Source: an uncultured Eggerthellaceae bacterium (GTDB taxonomy: Bacteria > Actinomycetota > Coriobacteriia > Coriobacteriales > Eggerthellaceae). Taken from it: a stretch of DNA of 6,894 nucleotides. Both the position numbers and the translations under genes were made by a program. Where the stretch lies: positions 1 to 6,894 of the forward strand of contig CAMOUE010000123.1 of the NCBI GenBank assembly GCA_946626265.1, given 5' to 3'. Below, piece by piece: positions 1 to 5,901 of the stretch (position 1 is its first letter; the number at the start of each line of letters is the position of its first letter). The notes under the pieces were generated by a model that saw nothing but the letters and a program-made list of their open reading frames with translations, was not told the DNA's origin and did no database searches.

Positions 1-416
1 GCCTGCGCCAGATGCGCGCGATACTCACCGACATCTGCGAGGGCCGCGGCAAGCCAGGCGACATCGAGCTGCTCGAGCGCATCGGGCGCACCATGCAGGA
101 TGCGTCGCTGTGCGCGCTCGGACGCACGGCGCCCAACCCGGTCATGACCACCATCAAGTTCTTCCGCGACGAATACGAGGCGCACATCGAGCGCAAAGAA
201 TGCCCCGCAGGCGTCTGCGCCGACCTGACGCAGTTCGCCATCAAGGCCGACGCCTGCACCGGCTGCGGCCTGTGCTCGCGCGCCTGCCCCGCCGGCGCGA
301 TTTCGGGCGATCGCAAGGAAGTCCATGTCATCGACCCGGCCAAGTGCATCGCCTGCGGTAGCTGCCGCGAGGCGTGCCGCTTCAACGCCGTGCTGACCGA
401 AAGGAGGCCGTCATGA
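1..416 (+). CDS. NuoF/HndC-like NADH-binding oxidoreductase subunit, C-terminal part (5' truncated)
   Basis: This is the last 137 residues of a gene that begins left of the window; the frame is open from base 3. The start (LRQM) matches the segment just after the CxxCxxC motif of NuoF, and Cys37 in ASLCALG would be the fourth ligand of that [4Fe-4S] cluster. The stretch from about 41 to 72 (TAPNPV, then FRDEYEAHI, then CPAGVC) is typical of NuoF, HndC and HydB proteins. A two-cluster ferredoxin domain follows, with C85/C88/C91/C95 and C115/C118/C121/C125. NuoF itself lacks this extra domain, whereas NADP-reducing or bifurcating hydrogenase and formate dehydrogenase partners carry it. In such proteins the missing N-terminal part binds FMN and NAD(P)H. 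The stop overlaps the next start (ATGA), so the two are translationally coupled. The partner catalytic enzyme cannot be identified here. Confidence 0.88.
   Translation, partial: LRQMRAILTDICEGRGKPGDIELLERIGRTMQDASLCALGRTAPNPVMTTIKFFRDEYEAHIERKECPAGVCADLTQFAIKADACTGCGLCSRACPAGAISGDRKEVHVIDPAKCIACGSCREACRFNAVLTERRPS
401..407 (+). promoter_or_regulatory. Ribosome binding site AAGGAGG
   Basis: A full-strength Shine-Dalgarno sequence lies five bases before the ATG at 413, inside the end of the upstream gene. It fixes the start of the iron-sulfur protein at 413 rather than at the in-frame ATG at 374. Confidence 0.85.
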
Positions 417-1168
417 GCGAGATGATCACCGTCACCATCGACGGCGTCGAATGCACGTGCGAGAAAGGCGAGTACATCTACGACGTCGCCAAGCGAAACG
501 GCATCCGCATCCCGGTTCTGTGCCGCCACGACGCGTTTCCCGACCATCGCGCCTGCTGCCGCGTATGCATCGTGGAAGTCGAGCAGCGTGGCCGCACGAA
601 GGTCGTCACGTCGTGCGTCTACCCCATCGACGGCGAATGCGAGATCCGCACGAATTCGGAGCGCATCCAGGAGGAGCGCGCCGTGATCTTCGCGCTGCTC
701 GGCCACCGCGCACCCGATGCCGAAGTGATCGGAAAGATGAGCAGCCGCCTGGACATGAGCGGTTTCGACCGCCTCGTCTCGATCGACAACGAGAAATGCA
801 TCCTGTGCGGCCTGTGCGTACAAGCGTGCAACGCCCTGGGCACGGGCGCCATCTCCACCGTGCAGCGCGGCACCGACAAGAAGGTCGACACGCCCTACGA
901 CAAGCCGTCCGAGTTCTGCGTGGGTTGCTTGAGCTGCGCGAACGTCTGCCCCACCGGCGCTATTGAGTATGAGCAGACCAATGCGACCCGCACCATCTGG
1001 AACCGCGAGTTCGAGCTGGTGCACTGTGCCGAGTGCGGCGCGGTCATGGGCACGCCCGAATCGATCCGCCACGCCGTGGGCGCCGAGGGCGACATGCCGA
1101 CCGTCTGCGACTCGTGCCGCAAGAAAAAGCTGGCTGACGAGATGATGCGTACCTACCGTTACGTATAA
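413..1168 (+). CDS. HoxU/NuoG-N-terminal-like iron-sulfur protein ([2Fe-2S] plus two [4Fe-4S])
   Basis: The product has 251 residues. It starts with a [2Fe-2S] ferredoxin domain (about 4-80) with ligands C37, C49, C52 and C68, then two ferredoxin-type [4Fe-4S] motifs, C129/C132/C135/C139 and C169/C172/C175/C179. This is the layout of HoxU and of the N-terminal part of NuoG, which pass electrons between the flavin subunit and a catalytic subunit. The His-Cys3 motif normally found between the two parts is missing: H98 is there (GHRAPDAE), but no cysteines follow until C129. The tail has two further CxxC pairs, C205/C208 and C232/C235, which could hold zinc or another cluster. No signal peptide or membrane segment is visible, so a cytoplasmic role is likely. 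The ATG overlaps the upstream stop and has a strong ribosome site. Its partner is almost certainly the NuoF-like protein; the final electron acceptor is unknown. Confidence 0.88.
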   Translation: MSEMITVTIDGVECTCEKGEYIYDVAKRNGIRIPVLCRHDAFPDHRACCRVCIVEVEQRGRTKVVTSCVYPIDGECEIRTNSERIQEERAVIFALLGHRAPDAEVIGKMSSRLDMSGFDRLVSIDNEKCILCGLCVQACNALGTGAISTVQRGTDKKVDTPYDKPSEFCVGCLSCANVCPTGAIEYEQTNATRTIWNREFELVHCAECGAVMGTPESIRHAVGAEGDMPTVCDSCRKKKLADEMMRTYRYV

Positions 1169-1203
1169 ATGTGTAAAAAGGGTCAGACCCTTTTTACACA
1201 TTT
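1167..1203 (+). terminator. Perfect 18-bp-arm palindrome overlapping the stop codon; likely terminator or REP-like repeat
   Basis: Left arm 1167-1184 and right arm 1186-1203 are perfectly complementary around a single base, A1185. The core reads GGGTCAGACCC and is flanked by A5 on the left and T5 on the right, so it could stop transcription in both directions. It shares the last two bases of the TAA codon at 1166-1168. The high symmetry exceeds what a simple terminator needs; it could be a copy of a dispersed palindromic repeat. Confidence 0.65.
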
Positions 1204-1252
1204 TGCGGCGGCGCGTAAGTCGGGACCGACCCTCTCGCGGCGGCGGAAAAGG

Positions 1253-1295
1253 GTGGGCCGGAGCGCTTCCCAATACCCACAGCGCTCCGGCCCAC
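1253..1295 (+). terminator. GC-rich hairpin, 15-bp perfect arms, 13-nt loop
   Basis: Arms at 1253-1267 and 1281-1295 (GTGGGCCGGAGCGCT and its complement) pair perfectly around a loop at 1268-1280. The plus strand continues with TTATACTG, which is only a weak U-tract; the minus strand continues into CCCTTTTCC. It may be a second terminator for the iron-sulfur operon, or a structured leader for the genes that follow. Confidence 0.45.
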
Positions 1296-1296
1296 T

Positions 1297-1302
1297 TATA
1301 CT
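1297..1302 (+). promoter_or_regulatory. Possible -10 box TATACT
   Basis: TATACT differs from the TATAAT consensus at one position and lies about 100 bases before the E1-like gene. No clear TTGACA-like -35 box is seen 17 bases upstream, because that space is taken by the GC-rich hairpin. The call rests mainly on position between a terminator-like structure and an operator-like palindrome. Confidence 0.25.
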
Positions 1303-1305
1303 GTA

Positions 1306-1324
1306 ACATCGATTGAATCGATGT
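1306..1324 (+). promoter_or_regulatory. Operator-like palindrome ACATCGAT-TGA-ATCGATGT
   Basis: Eight-base arms (1306-1313 and 1317-1324) pair perfectly around TGA. The site sits directly after a possible -10 box and about 75 bases before the E1-like gene, where a repressor site would be effective. It is AT-richer than its surroundings and is not followed by a T-run, so a terminator role is less likely. The binding protein is unknown. Confidence 0.35.
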
Positions 1325-1387
1325 AAAAGGAATCGTATTTCGAGGCTTAAGGCTTTGCCCGCCGTCCGCCGTCAAGGCTTCGCCACC

Positions 1388-1393
1388 GAGGAG
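1388..1393 (+). promoter_or_regulatory. Ribosome binding site GAGGAG
   Basis: GAGGAG ends six bases before the ATG at 1400 and supports that start over an in-frame TTG at 1313. The TTG lies inside the operator-like palindrome, has no ribosome site, and would add 29 basic residues foreign to the family. Confidence 0.7.
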
Positions 1394-1399
1394 CGCCCT

Positions 1400-2098
1400 A
1401 TGAAATTCCCGAACCGCTACGACCGCAACATGACCGCGCTTTCGCAGGAAGAATGCGCGGCGCTCGCAGAAAAGCGCATCGTCGTCGTGGGATGCGGCGG
1501 GCTGGGAGGCGCGGTCATCGAAGCGCTTGCGCGCATCGGCGTGGGGCACCTGCGCGTCATCGACGGAGACGTGTTCGAGGAGAGCAACCTCAACCGCCAG
1601 CTGCTCTGCACCGAGGAAGCGCTTGGACGCGAGAAAGCCCTCGTCGCAGCTGAACGCGTACGGGCGATCAACAACGAGGTCGCCGTCGAGCCGATCGTGG
1701 CCTACCTGAGCGAGGCAAACGCGCCTACGCTCCTTGCCGACGCCGAGTGCGTCGTCGATTGCCTCGACAACCTGGAGGCGCGGTTCTGGCTCGCGCATAC
1801 TTGCCAGCATCTGGGAACGCCCGTCGTGTACGGCGCGATCGCGGGCTGGTTCGGACAGGCGTGCACGGTCTATCCCGGCGACCCCTCGTTCGTGAGCGTC
1901 TACGGCGAGCCCTTCGAAAGCGGTGGCGAAAGCCAGCACAAGAAACTCGGGAACCTGCCGTTCACGGCCAATGCGATATCGGCCATCCAAGCCGCCGAAG
2001 CCGTGAAGATCGTGCTCGACCGCCCCGGCCAGATCCGCAACCGCCTGCTCATGGTCGATCTGCTCGACGGCTCCGTCGACGACATGGAACTGCGATAA
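1400..2098 (+). CDS. ThiF/MoeB/HesA-family adenylating (E1-like) enzyme
   Basis: The product has 232 residues, a little shorter than MoeB or ThiF (about 250). The N-terminal RYDRN is the usual opening of the family. The nucleotide-binding loop is GCGGLG (31-36), followed by D55/D57 in DGDVFEESNLNRQ, with N63, R66 and Q67, then K79 and the D120-CLDN-124 magnesium site. These are the known residues for adenylating the C-terminal glycine of a ubiquitin-like sulfur carrier (MoaD, ThiS). The zinc-binding CxxC pairs of MoeB and ThiF are absent and no cysteine follows C155, so a thioester or persulfide step through a late cysteine is unlikely. The next gene starts eight bases after its stop and encodes a small protein ending in Gly-Gly, a possible substrate. 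A role in molybdopterin or tungstopterin synthesis or another sulfur transfer is inferred; the exact pathway is not shown. Confidence 0.85.
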   Translation: MKFPNRYDRNMTALSQEECAALAEKRIVVVGCGGLGGAVIEALARIGVGHLRVIDGDVFEESNLNRQLLCTEEALGREKALVAAERVRAINNEVAVEPIVAYLSEANAPTLLADAECVVDCLDNLEARFWLAHTCQHLGTPVVYGAIAGWFGQACTVYPGDPSFVSVYGEPFESGGESQHKKLGNLPFTANAISAIQAAEAVKIVLDRPGQIRNRLLMVDLLDGSVDDMELR

Positions 2099-2106
2099 CG
2101 ACTGTT

Positions 2107-2388
2107 ATGTTCAAAGGTGAAACCAATCGCCTCGACCTCGATTGCGGCATCGCCTACGCGCGCATCGCTGCATGGCTCGACGGCGAGCTCGCGCTTCCCC
2201 GCGAAGACGGTTGCTGGCTTTTCCGCGACGACCTCCAAACGTGCCGCATCACACTCGAAACGCTGGAAAGCCGCACGTTTCGCCGCGTGAGCATCGAGCG
2301 CACCAGGCTCGTCGCCGAAGGCGACGCCGGCGCGCTCGAATCGTTCGATAGGCTGTTCACGCTGCGTTTCATATCCGCCGGTGGTTAA
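2107..2388 (+). CDS. Unrecognised 93-residue protein ending in Gly-Gly
   Basis: I do not recognise this protein. It is acidic-to-neutral and soluble, with alternating charged and hydrophobic segments that suggest a mixed alpha/beta fold: a helix near 15-30, strands near 36-41, 46-52 and 57-71, and a helix near 73-84. It has three cysteines (C13, C36, C46) with no metal motif. The last residues are FTLRFISAGG, so the chain ends exactly in Gly-Gly, as MoaD and ThiS sulfur carriers do after processing-free synthesis. I cannot align the rest to those beta-grasp proteins. It starts eight bases after the E1-like gene and lacks a visible ribosome site, so translation probably depends on coupling. 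A carrier or helper for the E1-like enzyme is an inference from position and tail only. Confidence 0.7.
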   Translation: MFKGETNRLDLDCGIAYARIAAWLDGELALPREDGCWLFRDDLQTCRITLETLESRTFRRVSIERTRLVAEGDAGALESFDRLFTLRFISAGG

Positions 2389-2391
2389 GGA

Positions 2392-2428
2392 GCGGGTCGG
2401 CCCGAACCCACGGCTACACCCGGCCCGC
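2392..2428 (+). terminator. Weak GC-rich stem-loop between convergent genes
   Basis: GCGGGTCGG (2392-2400) can pair with CCGGCCCGC (2420-2428) with one G-U pair and a 19-nt loop. There is no T-run after it. Its place, four bases past the stop of the small-protein gene and before a convergent gene end, is the main support. The rest of the roughly 100-base gap shows nothing further. Confidence 0.2.
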
Positions 2429-2487
2429 CCCCGTGATCAACCCGCCCCTTCTGAGCGGTCAACCAAGAACATGGAAAACTCGAGAAC

Positions 2488-3264
2488 CTAGCAGAGCTGG
2501 CCGCCGTCCATGACCAGATGCTGCCCCGTCATGAAGCTCGACGCATCAGACGCCAAAAACAGGATGCCGTAGGCGATATCCTCGGGCTCTCCAAAGCGCC
2601 CGAGTGGGATTTTCGCCTGAAACTGCTCGACCAGCTGGGGATACGCCATCATGCCATGTGTCATGTCGGTATCGATGAGGCCAGGGTAGATCGTGTTCAC
2701 GCGCACCTTGTAGGGGGCGAGGGCTCTGCCGAGGTTGTGCGTCAGCGAGCGAATCGCGCCCTTGGTGGCTGTATAGGCCGCCGACCCATCGGCCGTCCAG
2801 GCTGCAAGCGACGCCACGGGAATGATGCTGCCCACGCCGTTCTTCGCGCATTCTTCCCAACCGTACTTCATCATCCAGAACACGCCATCGAGGTTGATGC
2901 CCTGGACTTTGCGCCAATTGTCGGTATCGAACACCATGTTCATGTCACCGCGAGACGGCAATCCGGAAATGCCGGCGGAAAGCACCATGACGTCCAGCCG
3001 CCCGAACTGCGACACGCACGCCTCGACTGCCGCCTTGCACTGCTCTTCGGAGGCAACGTCGCAGGCAACGAAGCCCACCTCACCACCCGACGCTTCAATT
3101 TCCGCCGCGACCTCTGCAAGCTTGTCCTCACGCCTGGCGACGAGGAACACCTTGGCACCGTTGGCCGCGAGTACCTTGGCCGACACGCTGCCGATGCCAT
3201 GCGAGCTCGCCCCGGTAACGAGCGCCACGCGCCCGGTCAAGTCGAAGATATCCTCATGAATCAT
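2488..3264 (-). CDS. Short-chain dehydrogenase/reductase (SDR), NAD(P)-dependent
   Basis: The 258-residue length is that of classical SDRs. The cofactor loop is TGASSHGIG (17-25), one residue longer than the usual TGxxxGIG. The catalytic set is complete: N124 (INLDG), S152, Y164 and K168 (YTATK). The PG pair at 194-195 and the final MDGG (252-255) are also typical. The second strand ends in VARR (42-45), with arginines and no acidic residue, which in this family usually means NADP(H). The start at 3264 is chosen because GGGAGGGG lies six bases upstream and the N-terminus then opens directly on the Rossmann strand; an ORF extension to 3381 adds an unrelated arginine-rich stretch. It is the last gene of the minus-strand run, 140 bases behind the zinc dehydrogenase. 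It interconverts a carbonyl and a hydroxyl group; the substrate is unknown. Confidence 0.9.
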   Translation of the reverse strand: MIHEDIFDLTGRVALVTGASSHGIGSVSAKVLAANGAKVFLVARREDKLAEVAAEIEASGGEVGFVACDVASEEQCKAAVEACVSQFGRLDVMVLSAGISGLPSRGDMNMVFDTDNWRKVQGINLDGVFWMMKYGWEECAKNGVGSIIPVASLAAWTADGSAAYTATKGAIRSLTHNLGRALAPYKVRVNTIYPGLIDTDMTHGMMAYPQLVEQFQAKIPLGRFGEPEDIAYGILFLASDASSFMTGQHLVMDGGQLC

Positions 3265-3356
3265 TATCGACCCCTCCCTATTCCGATGGGGTTTGCAGTC
3301 ATTTCGAAACAAGGAACGGCGCCCCGTCCAAGCGATGCGCCGCCCCTTCAAAACCA

Positions 3357-3373
3357 GGCCGAGCCGATCGGCC
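3357..3373 (-). terminator. Small stem-loop with short T-run between the two dehydrogenase genes
   Basis: On the minus strand a 6-bp stem (GGCCGA/TCGGCC, 5-nt loop) is followed by TGGTTTTG, 32 bases past the stop of the zinc dehydrogenase. It is a weak terminator candidate that could lower transcription of the SDR. Confidence 0.25.
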
Positions 3374-3404
3374 AGTCGCACTGCCGCCGACTCACCCCTA
3401 AGCG

Positions 3405-4436
3405 CTATTCGCCTTCCATCCTGAAGATGGTCTTGAGGCCGGAGTTCTTGTCGCAGGCGGCCGCGAAGGCCTCGTCGGCTTGATCGAGCGTGAACTCGGC
3501 CGTGATCAGCTGAGACATGTCGACCGTCTTGTCGCGCAGCACCTCGATGACCTCGCGGGCGTCAGCGGGCGTGTACGACCGTGAGCCCATGACGGTGTAC
3601 TCCTTGCTCATGAACTCGCTCGGCGTGATCTCGAGCGGACGGCCGTCCAAGCCGACCGTCGCGAAGACCGAACCGGGACGGCCCTGCTCCATGTATTCCT
3701 TGATCAGGATTCCCAGCCCAACGTAGTCGAGGTACTTGTCCACGTTGGCACGCTCGTAGGAGTTGATGTTGACGATGCCAAACTTCTCGCCGGCATAGTC
3801 GATGAGGCTCGCTTCGGTGTTGTCGAACACGTCGACGCCCCAGGCCTTCGCGAACTCGATGCGCTCGGGCATCTGCTCGCCCACGACGATGTTCTTCACG
3901 CCCTGATGCGTCATGGCCGCCCAGCCCATGAGGCCGATGGGACCCGCGCCCCACATGAGCACGTTGTCGCCAACTTGCACGCCGGCACGGTTCTTACAGT
4001 GCGTGCCTACGCCGCATGGCTCGATGAGCGCCGCCGTGCGCAGCGGCAAGTCGTCGGGAATGAGATGCACAGTCTCGCCGGCCACCGCCTTCACCGTGCC
4101 CGCGTATTCGGCGAAACCGCCGGCCATACATGAGAACCGCGAACCCATCGGTGATACGAAGTTGGGGTCGACCCACACGCGGTCGCCCTCCTTGAACCCT
4201 TCCACGTTCTCGCCAGTTTCGACCACGTACCCGACGAACTCGTGTCCGAATTTTGACCCGTCGGCGATGCCGCCGTACAGGCCGCCTTTCGTGTAGCCGT
4301 GCACGTCGGAGCCGCAGATGCCTGCATAGGCGACCTTGATTAGCAGCCCATCCGGCCCGAAATCGGGAATGGGCGCGTCGACCAGCTCAACTTCGCCCTT
4401 CGTCTTGAAAACCAGCTGCTTCATAGTACCTTCCAT
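3405..4436 (-). CDS. Zinc-dependent alcohol dehydrogenase (MDR family, sorbitol/threonine dehydrogenase-like)
   Basis: The product has 343 residues, the usual size. The N-terminal GroES-like domain holds the catalytic zinc ligands C41 (GICGSD), H65-E66 (FGHEFVG) and E139 (LIEP). The Rossmann domain has GAGPIG (163-168), and E187 at the end of the second strand favours NAD(H). The loop around 90-106, which in many relatives has four cysteines for a structural zinc, has only C103, so that zinc is absent. The start at 4436 has GAGG seven bases away inside a G-run; a second ATG at 4424, after GGAAGG, would give a start (MKQLVFK) closer to that of relatives, and both are possible. It should oxidise a secondary alcohol or reduce a ketone. 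Its flanks are a VOC protein and an SDR, which suggests steps of one catabolic route. Confidence 0.9.
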   Translation of the reverse strand: MEGTMKQLVFKTKGEVELVDAPIPDFGPDGLLIKVAYAGICGSDVHGYTKGGLYGGIADGSKFGHEFVGYVVETGENVEGFKEGDRVWVDPNFVSPMGSRFSCMAGGFAEYAGTVKAVAGETVHLIPDDLPLRTAALIEPCGVGTHCKNRAGVQVGDNVLMWGAGPIGLMGWAAMTHQGVKNIVVGEQMPERIEFAKAWGVDVFDNTEASLIDYAGEKFGIVNINSYERANVDKYLDYVGLGILIKEYMEQGRPGSVFATVGLDGRPLEITPSEFMSKEYTVMGSRSYTPADAREVIEVLRDKTVDMSQLITAEFTLDQADEAFAAACDKNSGLKTIFRMEGE

Positions 4437-4546
4437 GATCCCCCCTCGTGTCGATGATTCGTATCGAAGATTGCCCCTCAGGGCTCTACTCAAGGTACTG
4501 ACCAGCAACGTTCCAGGTCAGCTGGAGCATATGTCATTGTTGGGAC

Positions 4547-4573
4547 CGGCTGGCCGACCGCGTCGACCAGCCG
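4547..4573 (-). terminator. Imperfect 11-bp hairpin after the VOC gene
   Basis: CGGCTGG (4547-4553) pairs with CCAGCCG (4567-4573), then after one C/A mismatch CGAC pairs with GTCG around a CGC loop. It lies 16 bases beyond the VOC stop on the minus strand. No T-run follows, so it may protect the mRNA end or pause transcription rather than end it. No convincing promoter was seen in the remaining 110 bases before the dehydrogenase. Confidence 0.35.
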
Positions 4574-4589
4574 AGCCGCGGAAATCCCC

Positions 4590-5129
4590 CTACCCTTCCT
4601 TCATCGCGGCGATGACGGTCTGCAAGTCCATCCAGGGGCTCTCGCCGTCCCAGATCTCGCGCGCCTTCTTCGTCATGTCGATGACGGGGTTGTATTCGTG
4701 GATCTCGAGATGATGGCCGATGTTCTCGCCGCACATCGTATCGACGTAGGCGATGGGCTTGCCGCTGCTCGTCATCTCCTGGCCAACTTCGTAGCCATGG
4801 TCCTTGAGCCATGCGATAGCCTCGTCGTAGTTGTCGACGATGACGTTCACGTGGTTGAAGCCGTAGCCGTTCTCGTCGAAGAGCATCGCCTCGTCGTTCG
4901 TCTTCTGCACGAACTCGACCTGCATCGGGCCCCACATGCCCAGGGCGATCACGATCTCGGGATCGGCCTCTTCGCCGCGTACCGTGCACGTCTCGTAATG
5001 CAATGGGCCCATCTTCAGAAACGGGCCGGCTCCGAAGAGCTCGTAGAATTCCTGGACGGCCGCATCGATGTCCTTGACCGTATATGACAGCTGGTCAGGA
5101 CCCCATTTATTGAAAATCGTCTCGTGCAT
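4590..5129 (-). CDS. VOC-fold protein (glyoxalase / methylmalonyl-CoA epimerase-like)
   Basis: The product has 179 residues and two beta-alpha-beta3 modules, one from about 10 to 80 and the other from about 90 to 147, as in vicinal-oxygen-chelate proteins. Three of the four usual metal ligands are placed as expected: E72 (QVEFVQ), H93 (NHVNV) and E142 (HLEIHE). The first one, usually histidine in the DQLSYTV segment, appears replaced, with Q13 the nearest candidate. A helical tail of some 30 residues follows the second module. Family members epimerise, isomerise, cleave or bind substrates with vicinal oxygens; nothing here fixes which. The start has AAGGAGG five bases upstream. It is 82 bases behind the zinc-ribbon gene and 153 bases ahead of the zinc dehydrogenase, so it may belong to the same pathway as these dehydrogenases. 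Confidence 0.85.
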   Translation of the reverse strand: MHETIFNKWGPDQLSYTVKDIDAAVQEFYELFGAGPFLKMGPLHYETCTVRGEEADPEIVIALGMWGPMQVEFVQKTNDEAMLFDENGYGFNHVNVIVDNYDEAIAWLKDHGYEVGQEMTSSGKPIAYVDTMCGENIGHHLEIHEYNPVIDMTKKAREIWDGESPWMDLQTVIAAMKEG

Positions 5130-5211
5130 GCTTCCTCCTTACAGTCACGCGCCCTCGGGTCGGCCCAACTCGGCGCACCCCCCCGCGCGGCGCACCGCTG
5201 CGCTGCACCCG

Positions 5212-5448
5212 CTACGCGCTCGGCGGTTTGGGAATACTCGGCGGAACCGGGTTGCTCGGCGCCTGAGGCGCCGACGGCATGGGCGGCATGGTCGCGAACG
5301 AATCGAGCTTAGCCTGATCGGCATCGAAGTCGACCTTCATCTGTTCGAGCGGCTCGCCGCACTGGGCGCACTCCGTGGCGATGGGCTTGTTGTTAGCCCC
5401 GCATTTGGGACACTTCTTCATCTGCATCTCGGTTGGTCTGAAGCACAT
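5212..5448 (-). CDS. Small zinc-ribbon protein with proline-rich tail
   Basis: The product has 78 residues. Two CxxC pairs, C13/C16 (CPKCG) and C27/C30 (CAQCG), form a zinc ribbon of the rubredoxin-like or zf-ribbon type. A short acidic linker (about 36-50) leads to a tail rich in Pro, Ala and Ser (53-77), which should be unstructured. The N-terminus MCFRP adds another cysteine. No membrane segment is present. A ribosome site (GAGGAGAAGG) precedes the ATG. It starts only 18 bases after the FKBP gene and so is in the same transcript. Small ribbons of this kind can bind metal, protein or nucleic acid; a helper in assembly of the neighbouring metalloenzyme is only a guess from context. Confidence 0.75.
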   Translation of the reverse strand: MCFRPTEMQMKKCPKCGANNKPIATECAQCGEPLEQMKVDFDADQAKLDSFATMPPMPSAPQAPSNPVPPSIPKPPSA

Positions 5449-5466
5449 TTCCTTCTCCTCTTCTGA

Positions 5467-5901
5467 CTAGTTGCCGCTATCCGCAACGTCGACGAGCGTG
5501 ATTTCGAACAGCAGGTCCTCGCCTGCGAGCTCGTGGTTGCGGTCGAAGTAGAGCCAACCCTCCTCGGCTCTGATCAACCGTGCGCGTATCGATTCGGCCG
5601 GCGTCTCAATGACGATGAACTTGCCTACTTCGAGATTCTGGGCGTTGGGGAACATCGTCGCCGGGACGCGCTCGATGAGAGACTCGTCATAGGGGCCGTA
5701 CGCATCCTCGCATGCGATGCGCACGTTCACGGTGTCGCCAACCGACATCGTGCGAACGACGCTCTCGAACGAGGCGAGCATCGTGCCGTCGCCCATCGTG
5801 AACTCGAACGGCTCTCCGACCAGGTACGAGTTGCTGAACTCGGCCCCGTTGGAGAGTTTCCCGATGAAGTCGACCTTGACCTTCTGTCCGTCTTGAATCA
5901 T
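5467..5901 (-). CDS. SlyD-like FKBP-type peptidyl-prolyl isomerase/chaperone
   Basis: The product has 144 residues with the FKBP plan seen in SlyD: the first strands VKVDFIGKLSNGAEF (8-22), the segment PFEFTMGDG (31-39), then SFESVVRTMSVGD (44-56) and AYGPYDE (67-73). An insert-in-flap region follows (about 74-118), then DRNHELAGEDLLFEI (120-134), which restores the FKBP core. In relatives this proline isomerase and its flap domain help proteins fold, and SlyD assists nickel enzymes. The histidine-rich metal-binding tail of SlyD is absent. The usual IPGFE is MLASFE here, so catalysis may be weak. The start at 5901 is fixed by an ATGA overlap with the upstream gene and by GGAAGAG before it. 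Its place behind a molybdenum-enzyme subunit suggests a dedicated folding helper (inferred). Confidence 0.9.
   Translation of the reverse strand: MIQDGQKVKVDFIGKLSNGAEFSNSYLVGEPFEFTMGDGTMLASFESVVRTMSVGDTVNVRIACEDAYGPYDESLIERVPATMFPNAQNLEVGKFIVIETPAESIRARLIRAEEGWLYFDRNHELAGEDLLFEITLVDVADSGN

Noticed and set aside
1349..1384. Imperfect direct repeat AAGGCTT(T/C)GCC, copies 25 bases apart
   Set aside because: Two short copies only, with no array or further copies; most likely chance in the leader.
1313..1399. TTG-initiated 29-residue extension of the E1-like protein
   Set aside because: No ribosome site, start inside a palindrome, and a basic stretch not found in the family; the ATG at 1400 has GAGGAG at the right distance.
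1747..2106. A 120-codon upstream extension of the Gly-Gly protein inside the E1-like gene
   Set aside because: The translation is arginine-rich noise from another frame of the E1-like gene; the product becomes protein-like only from the ATG at 2107.
2518..3483. A 321-codon open frame on the plus strand opposite the SDR
   Set aside because: It mirrors a complete SDR with all catalytic residues, has a low-complexity His/Arg-rich translation and no ribosome site; long antisense frames are common in GC-rich DNA.
5171..5196. Direct repeat CGGCGCACC, two copies 17 bases apart
   Set aside because: Nine-base repeats in a very GC-rich gap are expected by chance and show no site-like arrangement.
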